A stretch of 64,000 bases of DNA from Ophiodon elongatus (Eukaryota > Chordata > Actinopteri > Perciformes > Hexagrammidae), in contig JACSYO010000415.1 of the NCBI GenBank assembly GCA_016806645.1, positions 9,092,001 through 9,156,000 of the forward strand, written 5' to 3'. Every line of letters starts with the position of its first letter. Positions within the stretch are counted from its first letter, which is position 1. Positions 1 to 9,772 of the stretch are shown here, in pieces. The notes beneath the pieces are model-generated. The model searched no databases. It was given only the letters and a program-made list of their open reading frames with translations, and had not been told where the DNA came from. A program made the translations under genes and the position numbers.

Positions 1-37
1 CAACTCAATTCTGTCAAGAAACCTACGAAACCTAAAG
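1..37 (+). CDS. brd2: brd2 penultimate coding exon (partial, 5' end outside window)
   Basis: The window opens inside a coding exon that reads QLNSVKKPTKPK in frame 1 and stops at a GTATGT donor (38-43), leaving phase 1. This matches the QLNS-x-KKP stretch that follows the ET domain in BRD2. It splices in phase to the serine-rich exon at 893, giving a Lys-Val junction. Only 37 bases are visible, so this call rests mainly on the downstream exon. Confidence 0.82.
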
Positions 38-892
38 GTATGTCCTCACATCCCTGTTCTCCTCATGCGCACCACATGCATCTTCAATGTTGCTATTTAG
101 ATGTCATTTATGTTTGATTATTGTTTGTCTTATTATTATTATTATTATTATTGTTTTACAGTTTTTCTTTTACTGCATTATATAAGTACTGCACCTCTAT
201 GGAAACGGCACAATCATGGCTAGAAGTAAGGATAATAAAAAAAATCTATGCAGAATAACACAGTTATAATGCCATAAATCATTAAAAAGAAAAAATAGTC
301 ATTTGACTTTCTTTAAAATTTATTTTTACAAAAAAATGTAATTTATATATAAAAAGTGTTAGCAATACTGAGTAAAACGAGGACTCCTCATGCTACAAAC
401 ATTTAACTATTTACATTTACTATTTACAAATGATACAGATCTCCTCTGTGCTCAGCAGCCTGCAGCTCAGTTGAATTTTCACTAATTCTTTGTCATGTGA
501 CCGTTGTTATCAGCAGAGTCATTCATGGCTTCCCAGTTGTGCTGGGGAGCGCAGAATATTTTATAGGATGTGGTTTGTGCAAAAATAATAATTTTGGGAT
601 AATGAAGTGATTTTGATCAAACGTCACTATTGTAAGCTAAGGTTTGTTTACTTTTCCTGACGGAAGGATTCTTCACACATGATTCGTTCAAAGACTGTTG
701 GAAATTTGAAAATCCGACTGCAAGTTCTTTTACATACAGTTTCTGGTAAATGGTGTTATTTTGGCACTTTAAAGAAAAGTCAACCTGCCTTTCAAACCTG
801 CTGGCGACCAGAGGGTTAATAGTTCTCTTCCTTCTTTATCTCTACCTGGTGTATCCGTATTTACTGACTCCTGGTTGTTGTTCTGTCCTCAG
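38..892 (+). other. brd2 last intron
   Basis: 855-bp intron with a GTATGT donor and a TTCTGTCCTCAG acceptor. It contains a short (TTA)n run at about 130-152 and AT-rich sequence. I see no gene inside it. Confidence 0.75.
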
Positions 893-1023
893 TGGAGAAG
901 CCCAGCGCTGCAGAGACTCACACCGAGGCCGCGCGCCTCAGCGGCAGCAGCTCCAGCTCCGACTCCTCTTCCTCCTCGTCCTCCTCCTCGTCCTCAGACA
1001 CCAGTGATTCAGACTCCGGTTGA
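893..1023 (+). CDS. brd2: brd2 last coding exon (bromodomain-containing protein 2, C-terminus)
   Basis: BRD2 is a nuclear BET-family reader that binds acetylated histones through two bromodomains and links chromatin to transcription. This exon starts after TCCTCAG in phase 1, matching the donor at 38, and encodes 43 residues plus TGA (1021-1023). The sequence is a serine run broken by Asp and ends SDTSDSDSG. That ending, preceded by a serine-rich tract, is the hallmark C-terminus of BRD2. The bromodomains and ET domain lie before position 1. In mammals BRD2 sits inside the MHC class II region, which fits the class II genes just downstream here. A frame starting at 750 overlaps this exon out of register and is not real. 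BRD2 is favoured over BRD3/BRD4 because of the terminal motif. Confidence 0.92.
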
Positions 1024-2640
1024 GATCCTCGGCACGGGCTAAGAGAGAACACACTAATAACTCAGGGACTTGGGCTGGCCCAGGACACAACACACCCTGA
1101 AACAGTAGTGGGCTGAGATATTAGATGCCGTGGTGAAAAATCACTCCAAGTGGACTCGTAAAATGTTTAGAATGTGGGACTGAGGGACGTGAAACCACAT
1201 CTCTGTGGATAATCGTAGAAAAAAACAAACACTAAATGCCTTGGTTTCCCCCCTCCTTCCCTTTTGTAAATACTTGTTCAAATTTATGTTTCTTTTATAA
1301 AGAAGAATTTTATGGTGATCCCCCAAAGAGGGAAGCGAAGTAATAAAAAAAAAAAAAAATGAAAAAAGAAGAAAAAAAAAGGATGTGGAAAGATGGGCCT
1401 TACTCCAGATGTGATTTGGCTGGCCTTCAGCTGTGGTGAGCGAATGGAAGAGTGTTTATTTATTTTGTGTTCTTCACCAACATTTCCTCGGACGTTACTG
1501 GAGTTTGAACCAGCAACCTTTTTGGTCACAAGCCTTGCTTTTCCATCATCTGGCCTCCTGCCGCCGCTTCATTTTTAGATCCACCCCTAGACTCGGCCTT
1601 AATCTTCCAGATTGTTGATGAGGGTTAGATCGTTTGGAAAAATAATTTAAAAATAAATTAGAAAAAAAAGAAGCCGTTTTAGAAAAGCAAACCTCCGGTA
1701 TCTGCCATTTTCAGGTCAAAGTTTGAAGTCTGTTACATGTTTGAGTTCCGGATCATTCCTCTTACACACGTTGCTCTTGCAGTTAAATCTCCGTTTGAGC
1801 TTCACGCTGCGGTCTGTTTTTACAGCATGTGGTTCTTGTGGTTTGAAAACAAAGTGGGTTCATAGTACAGTATAGAAACGGCTTGACGTACTGTAATTAT
1901 AAAGTTTGCAATGGCGTAACATAATCATTCAGTTTGTAATGATTTGGTCGGCTGCACTGATCTTTAGAAGTCCAACAGCCAGTCTTATTATAAATGTGAC
2001 ACTATTTGCAAGTCTTCAGTATTTTGAAATCAGCTCTGTACTGTTCAACTTGGATATTGTTCTCAACATTGCTCCTCGTTACGTCGGACTGTAACTGAAG
2101 TGAGCGTTTTTGTTTCGTGAGAGCTGAACACTTCTTCTGGGCTTCTGAATGTTCTCAGATTGTCGTGCGGGGTTTTCTAATTTCCACATTAATCTCCTGA
2201 ACCGTGTGACGTGTTGCATCCGTAGCACTTAGAAACTCGGTGACGGTTTCTAGAGGAAACCTCTCGGCTGCTCCGCACTTACTGGAACGGACGGCGTCGA
2301 CGGAGTCGCGCCACGAGTTTCCCCCTAAAGAGACGACAAAGTCCTCCTAGCCCCATGCATAGTTGAAGCTATTGTTGAATGTTCAGTGAAAGAATATATG
2401 CTTGTATATACTTCAACTGTATTTGCTGTTGCACAAACTATTGTATTTCTGCTGTTCAGTCTTTCCTTTCTTTTTTTCCCCCCCAGTTCTCTTGTTTCCC
2501 TTTTTCTTTTCTTTTTTTTTTACACGCTGTTACTTCTCATTCCAGTTTACGGTCTTAGTTGTTTCCTGAGGAGAGTTCACGTGAGCGCCGCTGCCTCTCT
2601 GAAGCATACCTTTCATTTGAGTGTGTTTATTAAAATATTC
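1024..2640 (+). other. brd2 3' UTR (probable)
   Basis: AT-rich sequence after the brd2 stop without convincing open frames. Candidate poly(A) signals are AATAAA at 1342-1347, just before a long A-rich stretch, and ATTAAA at 2629-2634. The true end cannot be fixed from sequence alone. Homopolymer T and A tracts account for the small frames on both strands. Confidence 0.5.
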
Positions 2641-3293
2641 TCTTCTGTAGAAACAGTTTTGAGTTTGGTCTGGCTTTCTGGGATCAGCAGGAGTGTGATA
2701 TTTCAAGTTTATATTTCCTGAAATGTGAAGATAATCTGCATTTTTTTATTTATTTTTTTTATCTGTAATTTGAATATTTTTTATTTGTTTTAGATTAATT
2801 GAAGAAAAATGTATCAATACGAGAACCTTGAAGCCGACACTGGAAGTTGGGAAAAAAATTAATTTCTTTAATTTTGTTCTTTGTAACAACTCGACTGCTA
2901 TACAAATAAGTATTACATGGCAATATACTGAAGTATGATATGACATATAATTAACAAAGCTTTAAAAAACACGATAATTGCTGTAAACTTGGAATACGTC
3001 ATGTAAGAAAAAAAAAAAAAGATGCACTTAACTTGTTATATTTTCTCCAGACAGGTGCACATATTGTGATTTTGATTCTTCTCCACTAGGTGGCAGCAGT
3101 TACACATGTCATGAAGTCAGAGTTCGATGGCCCTCCAGTGTTGTAGAGGTGGAAACATTGTTGTGACTTGAGTTCCCAGCATTGATTGGCATGTGTCGGC
3201 ATGGTAACCCGGTCGGTTTAATGTTCGGGAGGGAACCAGCTGCAGGCGGCCAAACCGGCTCACTTTGGTGTTTTGGAGGAACTGAAATGCAAC
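2641..3293. other. Interval between brd2 and the class II alpha gene
   Basis: About 650 bp, AT-rich at first and then more balanced from 3050. It should contain the promoter of the class II alpha gene. A Y-box-like ATTGATTGGC lies at 3181-3190. No TATA box and no coding exon are evident. Confidence 0.5.
3164..3190 (+). promoter_or_regulatory. Possible MHC class II X2/Y-box pair
   Basis: ATTGATTGGC (3181-3190) resembles the class II Y box (CTGATTGG, the inverted CCAAT site bound by NF-Y), about 100 bp upstream of the alpha-chain ATG at 3294. TGACTTGA at 3164-3171 loosely resembles an X2 (CREB-like) box. The spacing is shorter than the classical X-Y spacing and no clear X1 box is seen, so this is tentative. 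Confidence 0.3.
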
Positions 3294-3351
3294 ATGGACC
3301 TGGATCTGTTCCCAGTGCTGCTGCTTATTTGTCTTCCGCAATACAGTCACG
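3294..3351 (+). CDS. Class II alpha exon 1 (signal peptide)
   Basis: ATG at 3294 opens a short leader with a PVLLLICLP hydrophobic core ending before Ser-His. The donor is GGTAAGA with GT at 3352, leaving phase 1. Nineteen codons plus one base is typical for a class II leader exon. The ATG is chosen because it is the in-frame start immediately before the hydrophobic core. Confidence 0.72.
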
Positions 3352-5768
3352 GTAAGATTTTGTGAAAGACACTTTGGTTTTTAAATATAAATTTAAGTGA
3401 GTTCATTACTACATTGAGGATGCAGTATGTTGTGAGAATGCTTTGGTCATTCAAGAAGTACCATTTCATCTTGATCAGCCATGTAAGATAACCAGTTTAT
3501 AAAACCGTCTGCCTCTACATTATAAAATCTCACGATTTTCTTCCAATGTAAGAACTTCATTTCACAATAGAAATCCTCAGGGTCGGTCACCTGCGAGCTG
3601 ATGGAGACGAGAACAGCCCAAATATTGGTAGCAGCTTGGAGGATGTCTGGTGTTACTTCTCCACAGACGCCAGCTTTCCATCATGTCATGTCACACGCTT
3701 TCAACCTTCTCCTCACAAAGTGCAGGTAAACACCTGCTCCGCTTTCTGACCTTCTGTCAAAGGAACGTGACGGCCGAGGAACAGTACGACATCGAGTACG
3801 ACGGCGATCAGCTCCTCTACGTTGACCCCGCCACCTATGAGGCCGTTCAGCGTCTGCCAGAGTTCGTGGAGCAGTGGGTCCCTGATCCTGGACTGGGTGC
3901 CCTGGGCACCTGCCTGTACAACATCCCGAGGGCCATGAAGGGAGAAAATTACCCTGAAGAGGTCATAGGTGAGGGAGTTGAAACACTGATTGTAGGAGAG
4001 CACATAAAGATGTTCGAGCATAAGCAATCAAAAGAAGTACTCAGTAAAAGTACCAACACAACAATGTAAGAATACTGCATTTCAAATACAAGTCCTGCAT
4101 TATAAATCCTACTTATTATTAAATGCAAAATCTACTCAGTGTCAAAAATCTAAATATTATTTATTTATAATAATGTCCCGTCATAGATATATTATCATAC
4201 ACGGCAAGATATCAACAGTGAAGTGTCAATTTGTAAGCAAAGTTTTACAGTATTAACTACTTTATATACAGTTTAGTTCAGTAGTTTCAATGTAGAGGTT
4301 GGCCCCTTCCTAAGGGCCACCAGATAACTTTGAGGGGGAATAAGATGATTAATGGGCGAGGAAAGAAGGATATTAAAATTTCTGCCACACAATTTCATGT
4401 TTCATGAGAAAATATTGGACAATTTGGGCTCGTTCGGCTCTTTGGTGAAACTGTTAACTAAAAACATCTGAATTGTATCAAAGGGCTCCCAACTTTGCTT
4501 TTTCTTGTGAGAGGCCACAAGCAAAAAAGGTTGGGAACCACTGGTTTAATCTTTGACAATGTGTTGAATTCCATCAGATTATCAAGGTTTTTTTTTTTTT
4601 TTTTTCATGTAAAATCTTAATCTGAACTGCAGCTATCAACTAAATGCAGTAGAGTAAAAAGTTTTCCTTTAACATAAAATAGAAATGCGTAAAAAAATAA
4701 CTAACACCTCAAAAATCCTAGATTACAGCCTAATCACGAGAACAAAAGTCAGTGAAACAGCTGTAATGGGAGCCACGGTAAGCTGTGTTGTTAAACACAA
4801 GTTAATGAGACGAGTGCTCTGGTGTGTGTTCTTAAGAGAAGAACCAGCAGGGACGATCTCTGCGAGGTGCAATTAACCTCTCTGGGTGTTTAATCATGCT
4901 TGTATTGTCAGTGCAGGTTAAAGCCATTGTTTATTGTGTCGCGCTGCACCGGGGAGTTTCCCTTAATTAGCCTGCCGTGACACTGGTGTGTGTATCTATG
5001 ACAAATCTTCCTCTTGTTTGGGATTTAATTACACAAAATGAATGCAAATGCATGTATTCCTTTTACATCTATGATTTTAGTTCATTTAAGAATTTGCCGT
5101 GTCACAGAAATCCCCCCCCAAAATGTTTTTTTGCTTTGGGATTATCAAAGCGACAGCACAATAATTTGACATTTGATCCATTATCAAGGTTTGGAATCTA
5201 GAGAGAAAATCAGTACTGTGCTTCCACACTATGGTAACAGTTTGTGTCCCTGTGCACGAAGCGAGAAGCATGAAGAAGAGTTGTGTGGTGTAACGTTCTC
5301 GTCCTCTGCTGGACACCAACCCTGCAGTCAGTCCCACCTCCGTGGTCTACCCCGAGCAGGAGATGGAACTGGAGACCCCCAACACACTCCTCTGCTTCGT
5401 GGACCAATTCCATCCGCCCACCGTCGACATCACGTGGACCAGGAACGGGCAGCCGGTCGCCGGACTCAGTACTACTCCAACACTCCAGCACTACTTCAGC
5501 TTCCGCATCTCGTCCTACTGGACTTCACTCCGCAGGAGGGCCACACCTACTCCTGCAGCGTGGGCCACACCTACTCCTGCAGCGTGGGCCACACCTACTC
5601 CTGCAGCGTGGGCCACATCTACTCCTGCAGCGTGGGCCACACCTACTCCTGCAGCGTGGGCCACACCTACTCCTGCAGCGTGGGCCACACCTACTCCTGC
5701 AGCGTGGGCCACATCAGCCTGCAGGGGTAGGTCAGTTGTAATGTGATGGGTCAATGGGTTTAAAGTTT

Positions 5769-5804
<36 letters not shown>

Positions 5805-6508
5805 TACACACACACACACACAAACCACTCACCACTCTTTTCCATGGGCATTGCAGCCAATACTGATATGGTCTGCAATGGCTGATATAGTATATAGATG
5901 AAAATATGTATAGATGCATATAGACGAGCACAAACTATGTCAAGTCAAATGTAGAAAAAGGAAAAATTTGAAATTAGATTTTTTTTTTTGCCATGCTAGC
6001 ACTATGCTATGCTATCCATCTGTCCATTCATCCACCTGTCCATTCATTCATTCATCCATCCATCCATATGTCCACCCATTTATCCATCCCATCCGTCCAC
6101 TCATCCGTCCGTCCATTTATCCATCCATCCAATGAGGAATTCATAAGTCAGATAATTTACATTATTGGGTGTGTTAAACATATTTATAACAATTAATTTT
6201 CATCTGTAGTAGAAAGCAGGGCTTCAGGTGACAGATGGTAACTTTTGTCGGGTATCAAATATCAGCGAGTGATATTTGGCAGGATATTTTTGGCACAAAA
6301 TGTTGGCGAACAAGCAGCTTTAGTAAACACAGCCTGCAAAAACTCCCATCAGTAAAAGTCTCATGCTTTCTATCTGTGTGTGTTTTCCACAGTGGTTGAA
6401 CTACACACGGACCAGCGGGGTGCAGACGGCGGTGTGATGCTGGGGCTGATTGGAGTTGTCACAGGGCTCGGGTTCATCATAAAAGCCAACAAGTCCTGCC
6501 AGACGTGA
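3294..6508 (+). CDS. MHC class II alpha chain, non-classical, with aberrant alpha2 domain (gene span)
   Basis: Class II alpha chains pair with beta chains at the membrane of antigen-presenting cells. Four exons are recognised: signal 3294-3351, alpha1 3726-3968, alpha2 5328-5726, connecting/TM/tail 6393-6508. All internal junctions are phase 1, as in the family. The coding sum is 816 bases, so a 271-codon frame runs without a stop from ATG to TGA; usual chains are about 235-240 residues. Alpha1 has the LPEF motif and two cysteines, and the TM has the alpha-chain GxxxGxxGxxxG motif. The first half of alpha2 is a normal Ig C1 domain. The second half is in the wrong frame, losing the F-strand cysteine, and carries a 24-bp tandem repeat. 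The gene may be a pseudogene, an expressed but remodelled chain, or affected by an assembly error at the repeat. Teleost lineage (for example DE versus DA/DB) cannot be settled here. Confidence 0.8.
3352..3725 (+). other. Class II alpha intron 1
   Basis: 374-bp intron. The acceptor is CAACCTTCTCCTCACAAAGTG-CAG just before 3726. I see no other feature in it. Confidence 0.6.
3726..3968 (+). CDS. Class II alpha exon 2 (alpha1 domain)
   Basis: This exon is 243 bases, phase 1 to phase 1, close to the usual alpha1 exon length. It encodes the outer-platform domain. A strand segment FLTFCQ with an N-glycosylation site (NVT) is followed by DGDQLLYVD, then RLPEF opening the helix, a second cysteine in GTCLYN, and YPEEVI at the end. 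The two cysteines (FCQ and TCL) sit where non-mammalian alpha1 domains and mammalian DM-alpha form a disulfide. The helix lacks the regular asparagine spacing of classical peptide-binding alpha chains, which suggests a non-classical molecule. The donor is GTGAGG at 3969. Confidence 0.85.
3969..5327 (+). other. Class II alpha intron 2 with a dispersed repeat
   Basis: 1.36-kb intron. Roughly 3990-4200 contains AAGTACTCAGTAAAAGTACC-type sequence followed by TACAAGTCCTGCATT, characteristic of a short interspersed family very common in teleosts, and more of the same type follows near 4600-4660. A T-run lies at about 4589-4605. The intron ends at CCCTGCAG before 5328. Confidence 0.5.
5328..5726 (+). 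CDS. Class II alpha exon 3 (alpha2 Ig C1 domain, frame-shifted and repeat-expanded)
   Basis: The exon begins after CCCTGCAG in phase 1 and reads SVVYPEQEMELETPNTLLCF, then FHPPTVDITWTRNG, a clear Ig C1 first half with the B-strand cysteine and C-strand tryptophan. Around 5466-5520 the conserved residues switch frame: QYYSN is in one frame, YFSFRISSY in the original, and then LDFTPQEGHTYSC in the other again. This implies about three single-base indels. The original frame nevertheless stays open to 5726 and meets a GTAGGT donor in phase 1, matching the next exon. Read that way, the back half becomes an Ala/Pro/Thr/Trp repeat and the F-strand cysteine is lost. The exon is 399 bases; a normal one is near 280. 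Confidence 0.78.
5539..5715 (+). repeat. 24-bp coding minisatellite in the alpha2 exon (7 units plus partial)
   Basis: Seven head-to-tail 24-base units at 5539-5706 plus a 9-base remnant. In the ancestral frame each unit encodes GHTYSCSV, the YxC F-strand motif of the Ig fold. Six units are identical and the fourth has a single C-to-T change (HIYSCSV), indicating recent amplification. In the frame continuous with the rest of the gene each unit reads ATPTPAAW. The unit length is a multiple of three, so copy-number change does not alter the reading frame. Confidence 0.95.
5774..5822. repeat. (AT)n(AC)n microsatellite
   Basis: An alternating AT run of about 28 bases is followed after a short interruption by (CA)n. 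It lies in the class II alpha intron 3. Confidence 0.9.
6014..6130. repeat. Imperfect (CATC/CATT)n tetranucleotide array
   Basis: About 117 bases of CATC/CATT/CGTC tetramers. Open frames reading Ser-Ile-His-Pro repeats through it are repeat artefacts. Confidence 0.88.
6393..6508 (+). CDS. Class II alpha exon 4 (connecting peptide, transmembrane, tail)
   Basis: Begins in phase 1 after TTTTCCACAG and encodes a short acidic connecting peptide (VELHTDQRGADG). The membrane helix is GVMLGLIGVVTGLGFII, followed by a basic tail KANKSCQT and TGA at 6506-6508. The glycines fall in a GxxxGxxGxxxG pattern, the alpha-chain signature that packs against the beta-chain helix. The exon is intact, in contrast to the preceding one. 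Confidence 0.87.
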
Positions 6509-8035
6509 AAGGCATCAAGACAAACACCTGAATTCCGATGTCAGATGCGGGATTGCCTTGATCTTTTCTACCTCGTGGTTTTCCCCCTGGGAGGGAGATG
6601 GAGTGACATTTATTTTTTGTTCCCACCTGAGATTTTTATGTGTTGTCTTTGTCCATTTCTGTAACAGCAATGAATCTAAACCTGGGCTGAAAACAGTTCA
6701 TCAGTTAAACGCAGCAGTTTGACATTTTGGCACTCGGGTATCTGTACTGTAAACTAAAAGATACAAACAGGTTAGCTTAGCTTAGCACAAAGACTGGGAA
6801 CAGGTGGAAACAGGTGGAAACAGCTGGACTGCCTCTGAATACAGAATCCACCTACCAGCACCTCTAAAACTCTCCAATTAGAAAGAAATATTCCGGCACA
6901 TAACCCCCCATAAAACAGCAAATAGCTCTATTTTTCACGCTTTAGTTTTAGTTTTGATTAAACGGAAGCGATATAAAAAGTTTGTTAGCGAGCTAGCGGT
7001 TTGTTATATTTCACAGACCGATATAACTGTGGTTTAATTTTTGGGCATCAAAGTCTCTGCCACAAAGCAAATGTCCCAAAATGTCAAACTATTCCTTCAA
7101 GAAAAAGAAGAATCCTTAGGTTTAGGCTTCAGTTACCATTTCTAAATTTGATTTAAAAAAAAAAAAAAACAGTCTGCAGTGGACTCATTGTCTTTTATTT
7201 GAGTTATTTTTCTAATAATATATAAGAAAACACCTGAGCTCTACCCAAGTGTTTCCCACATTGTACCACAAGTATCACGTTTTTACCTTATTGTCCGTTC
7301 CAGTATGATGTACTGCATGCCAAAGTACACCACATTGAAATGAAAGAGAACGATTCCCTCACAGTCGTGCTCGTGCGTTCGTTAACCCTTCATCACAGCA
7401 GCCTGCGTGAGCACTGGCACGCTCAGAGTCCCCATCAATTACCAGCGCACCGACTAAGCTTTCGGGCATGATGCTGCTGCTCCTGCCTGACAGAAATAAT
7501 CAGTCAATAATGTTGGTCACGTCTGCCTGCTCGTGTGTTAATGCGGACTCAGAGTGGCGATGAGCCAAACTGCCTCTCTTTCTCTGTGCTGGAGTTATTT
7601 GACTCGCCCCCGGAATCTAATTATTTTCACAGTGATTGATCAGATAGCTGCCACATTTTTTAATATCAAAGTGTGTGTGTGGTGCTTCTGAAGGATGAAT
7701 TTGAGACCTCAAACACACACAAAAAAAAAAGAAAAACAAGAAGTATATACGCCGTGGTGAAGAAGTAGTTCATACCTTGGAGTGAAAGTGCTCAGTTCCC
7801 CAATAGTAGACATGGCATAGCAGAGGAAGGCTGACCACATTTCCATGACAACTAAACCTCAACTGTGACAAAACCAGAAAGACCTGTTCATGTCAGCGCT
7901 GCACTGGAATGATCATTAGCGTCATGTATTCTAATCAGAATGTGAAGTCCTTGAGCTCGAGAGGTTTCAGGAGCAGGGTTGAGTCCGTTGGCATGTGGTG
8001 AACTGTATGTGGTCGTTTTCAGTGTTTGAGAGACG
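6509..8035. other. Interval between class II alpha and beta genes
   Basis: 1.5 kb. It contains the alpha 3' UTR (no strong AATAAA found; ATTAAA occurs near 6957), a MITE-like element at 6716-7090, and otherwise unique-looking sequence. A start at 7469 followed by leucines was considered as a leader and rejected. Confidence 0.5.
6716..7090. mobile_element. MITE-like element with 15-bp terminal inverted repeats
   Basis: AGTTTGACATTTTGG at 6716-6730 is matched exactly by its reverse complement CCAAAATGTCAAACT at 7076-7090, bounding about 375 bp. Inside are GGTTAGCTTAGCTTAGCAC, AAAGACTGGGAACAGG and CCACCTACCAGCACCTCTAA, sequences I recognise as part of a very abundant non-autonomous teleost repeat. 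No coding capacity is present. Target-site duplications are not obvious. Confidence 0.72.
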
Positions 8036-8100
8036 ATGGGACTTTATTTTCTGTACGGATTCACAATCACTGTTTTACTCTGCAATACAGCAGCAGATGG
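8036..8100 (+). pseudogene. Class II beta leader exon
   Basis: ATG at 8036 is followed by a hydrophobic leader (GFTITVLLCN) ending in TAADG, close to the usual ADG end of class II beta leaders. The expected phase-1 donor would be GATG|GT. The sequence is GATGG|GTTTCT, one G too many, giving phase 2 and a weak donor. Either the extra G is a pseudogene lesion or splicing differs. Confidence 0.6.
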
Positions 8101-9500
8101 GTTTCTTCATGTATTTCTAATTTATTTTAGCTTTTAGTTGCATATAACTATTATATTTGTAATATAAAAATTCTACCGTAAAACTGACCTGCTTACACTC
8201 GTAGTTAATAGCTTTTTTGTTGAGAGAAGTTGTTTAAAAGAAATAAAAATATCCTGTCAAGTGTTTTTTTTTACTGCATGTCAATATGAATTTTCTTGAC
8301 TTTACTTATTCTGACTACTTGCACCTTTGTAAATTGCCCCATGTGGCCTTGAAAATGAGACTTTTGAAAGATGGATCACAGTCTTCCTCTAACAAACAAA
8401 AAGTCAGGTCAGCCATCATTCATGTTAAATTGATTAAATGTTATGCTAATGCTGGTTAAGTTTTGGAAGTGTTGCCCCACACCTGGCGGTAATCTGGATT
8501 ATTGCCGTTTTCGCCTTTTTAACGGGAATGTTTTCACTAAATTGGCAGCACAGCAATCAAAGGCAGTCAGTTCCACAGTTTAAGTTCTTTCATTAAGCAA
8601 ACTCAAAGTAACAAACAAAACAGAATACCTAGCTACGGCAGAGGAGACTCCCCCTCTCTCAGCATGTTTTTACCAGATCAGCTGCCCCGCTTGTCATTTG
8701 TTCACCTCCCTGATGAGGAGATCAGCTCCAGGTGTGTCTCTTCCCACACCTGATCCCAATGCTCTGTGGGCGGTTGTTGCCTCTAATGAGCCGGCCCCTC
8801 AGCCCCTTCACACAGGTTCATAACTTAACAGCATCAAAAACATCAAAAACTCATTGGATGAGGGGCGGAGCTCGTCTTCAAATCCTGTCCTTGAACCCCA
8901 AATTGCTTCCGTGTGTGAATGGGTGTGAATGTGAATTGGTTTAGTCCCTGATGTCATTATTTTTCCCATCCTTGTTGCGTTACTATCGGTTAGTCATCGT
9001 TAAAACTTCACAGAGATCATAATATACGTTGATATAAGTGTAGATTGCGATCAGTGTTGTCTCGCAAACCAAAAACCAAGACTAAGAGTCTGCAGCCATC
9101 GAGGCAACTCAACGAAGCGGGTCTATTGTTGACCTTACTGTAGCCTATTAGCATGCCAACATTTGTTAATGAGCTCTAAACACAATACACAGCGGAGGCT
9201 CGTGGGAATGTCATTAGCTTTGCAGGTATTTGGTCATAAACTAGAGTGTTGGACAAAGTAGGATTTTGACCTGATGAAGCATGAACAATGCGTATCATTG
9301 TAACTCATCCTGAAGAGGAAAAGAAAATTGCAATCCATCCAGTAGACCTGAGTTGACATCCCGTTTAATTTATCTGCAAAAACCCATCGTCTTTGAAATA
9401 GAACAAAAGGGCTTTTGTTCAGCAAATGTGCAGTAAAACAAACGATGGCCACAGTTGTCTTTTACTAACTGATTTTTTTTTTTTTTTTTTTGTCCGTTAG
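8101..9500 (+). other. Class II beta intron 1
   Basis: 1.4-kb intron ending in a long T tract and TGTCCGTTAG. The 9120-9400 part belongs to a dispersed repeat family listed separately. No other gene is seen; the frame at 8732 has no family features. Confidence 0.5.
9120..9400. repeat. Dispersed teleost repeat fragment (copy A)
   Basis: TAGCATGCCAACATTTG, GGGAATGTCATTAGCTTTGC, GGTATTTGGTCATAAAC, AGTGTTGGACAAAG and CAATCCATCCAGTAGA occur in the order of an abundant teleost interspersed repeat. Related segments lie at about 37800-38000 and 54420-54890 in this window. Confidence 0.6.
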
Positions 9501-9772
9501 GTGGCTACGTATATCAGATGATATATGACTGTGAGTATAGTGACAACCTCACGGACGTGGTCTTCTTTGTGAAAAACCTATTTAACCAGAAGATTAGCAC
9601 CCTGTATGACTCTCGGGTCGGGAAGTACGTTTGGCTTTGGAGAATACGGCGTGAAGAACACGGACCGTTACAACAGCCAGGCTCAGAGAATGAAAGAAAG
9701 AAAAAGACAAGTGGAGACTCTTTGCAGAAAACAACACAAGACTATTCAGAAGGAGCACGCTGGATAGATTCG
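9501..9772 (+). pseudogene. Class II beta exon 2 (beta1 domain) with two frameshifts
   Basis: Starts in phase 1 after TTAG and reads GYVYQIMYDCEYSDNLTDV with the first beta1 cysteine and an NLT glycosylation site, then FNQKISTLYDSRVGKYV. One extra T near 9630 shifts to the frame encoding GFGEYGVKNTDRYNSQ through the second cysteine (TLCR). A further one-base shift near 9727-9731 is needed to reach the terminal TLDR before the GTAGGT donor. The exon is 272 bases, exactly two more than the standard 270-base beta1 exon, which supports two insertions. Confidence 0.83.

Larger units (their letters stand above)
5727..6392 (+). other. Class II alpha intron 3 with simple repeats
   Basis: 666-bp intron ending in TGTTTTCCACAG. 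It holds an (AT)n-(AC)n stretch and a long imperfect CATC array, both listed separately. No gene is seen. Confidence 0.6.

Noticed and set aside
750..1007. 85-codon plus-strand frame near the start
   Set aside because: It overlaps the brd2 last exon in another frame; the brd2 frame carries the family C-terminus and correct splice phase.
5515..5754. Minus-strand Ala/Gly/Val-rich frame and plus-strand frames through the 24-bp array
   Set aside because: These are other registers of the tandem repeat, not separate genes; the direct repeats have no spacers, so the array is not CRISPR either.
7469..7560. ATG ATG CTG CTG CTC CTG leader-like start as the class II beta signal exon
   Set aside because: No donor in phase 1 follows and the hydrophobic core is short; the leader at 8036 ends in the expected ADG and lies next to a GT.
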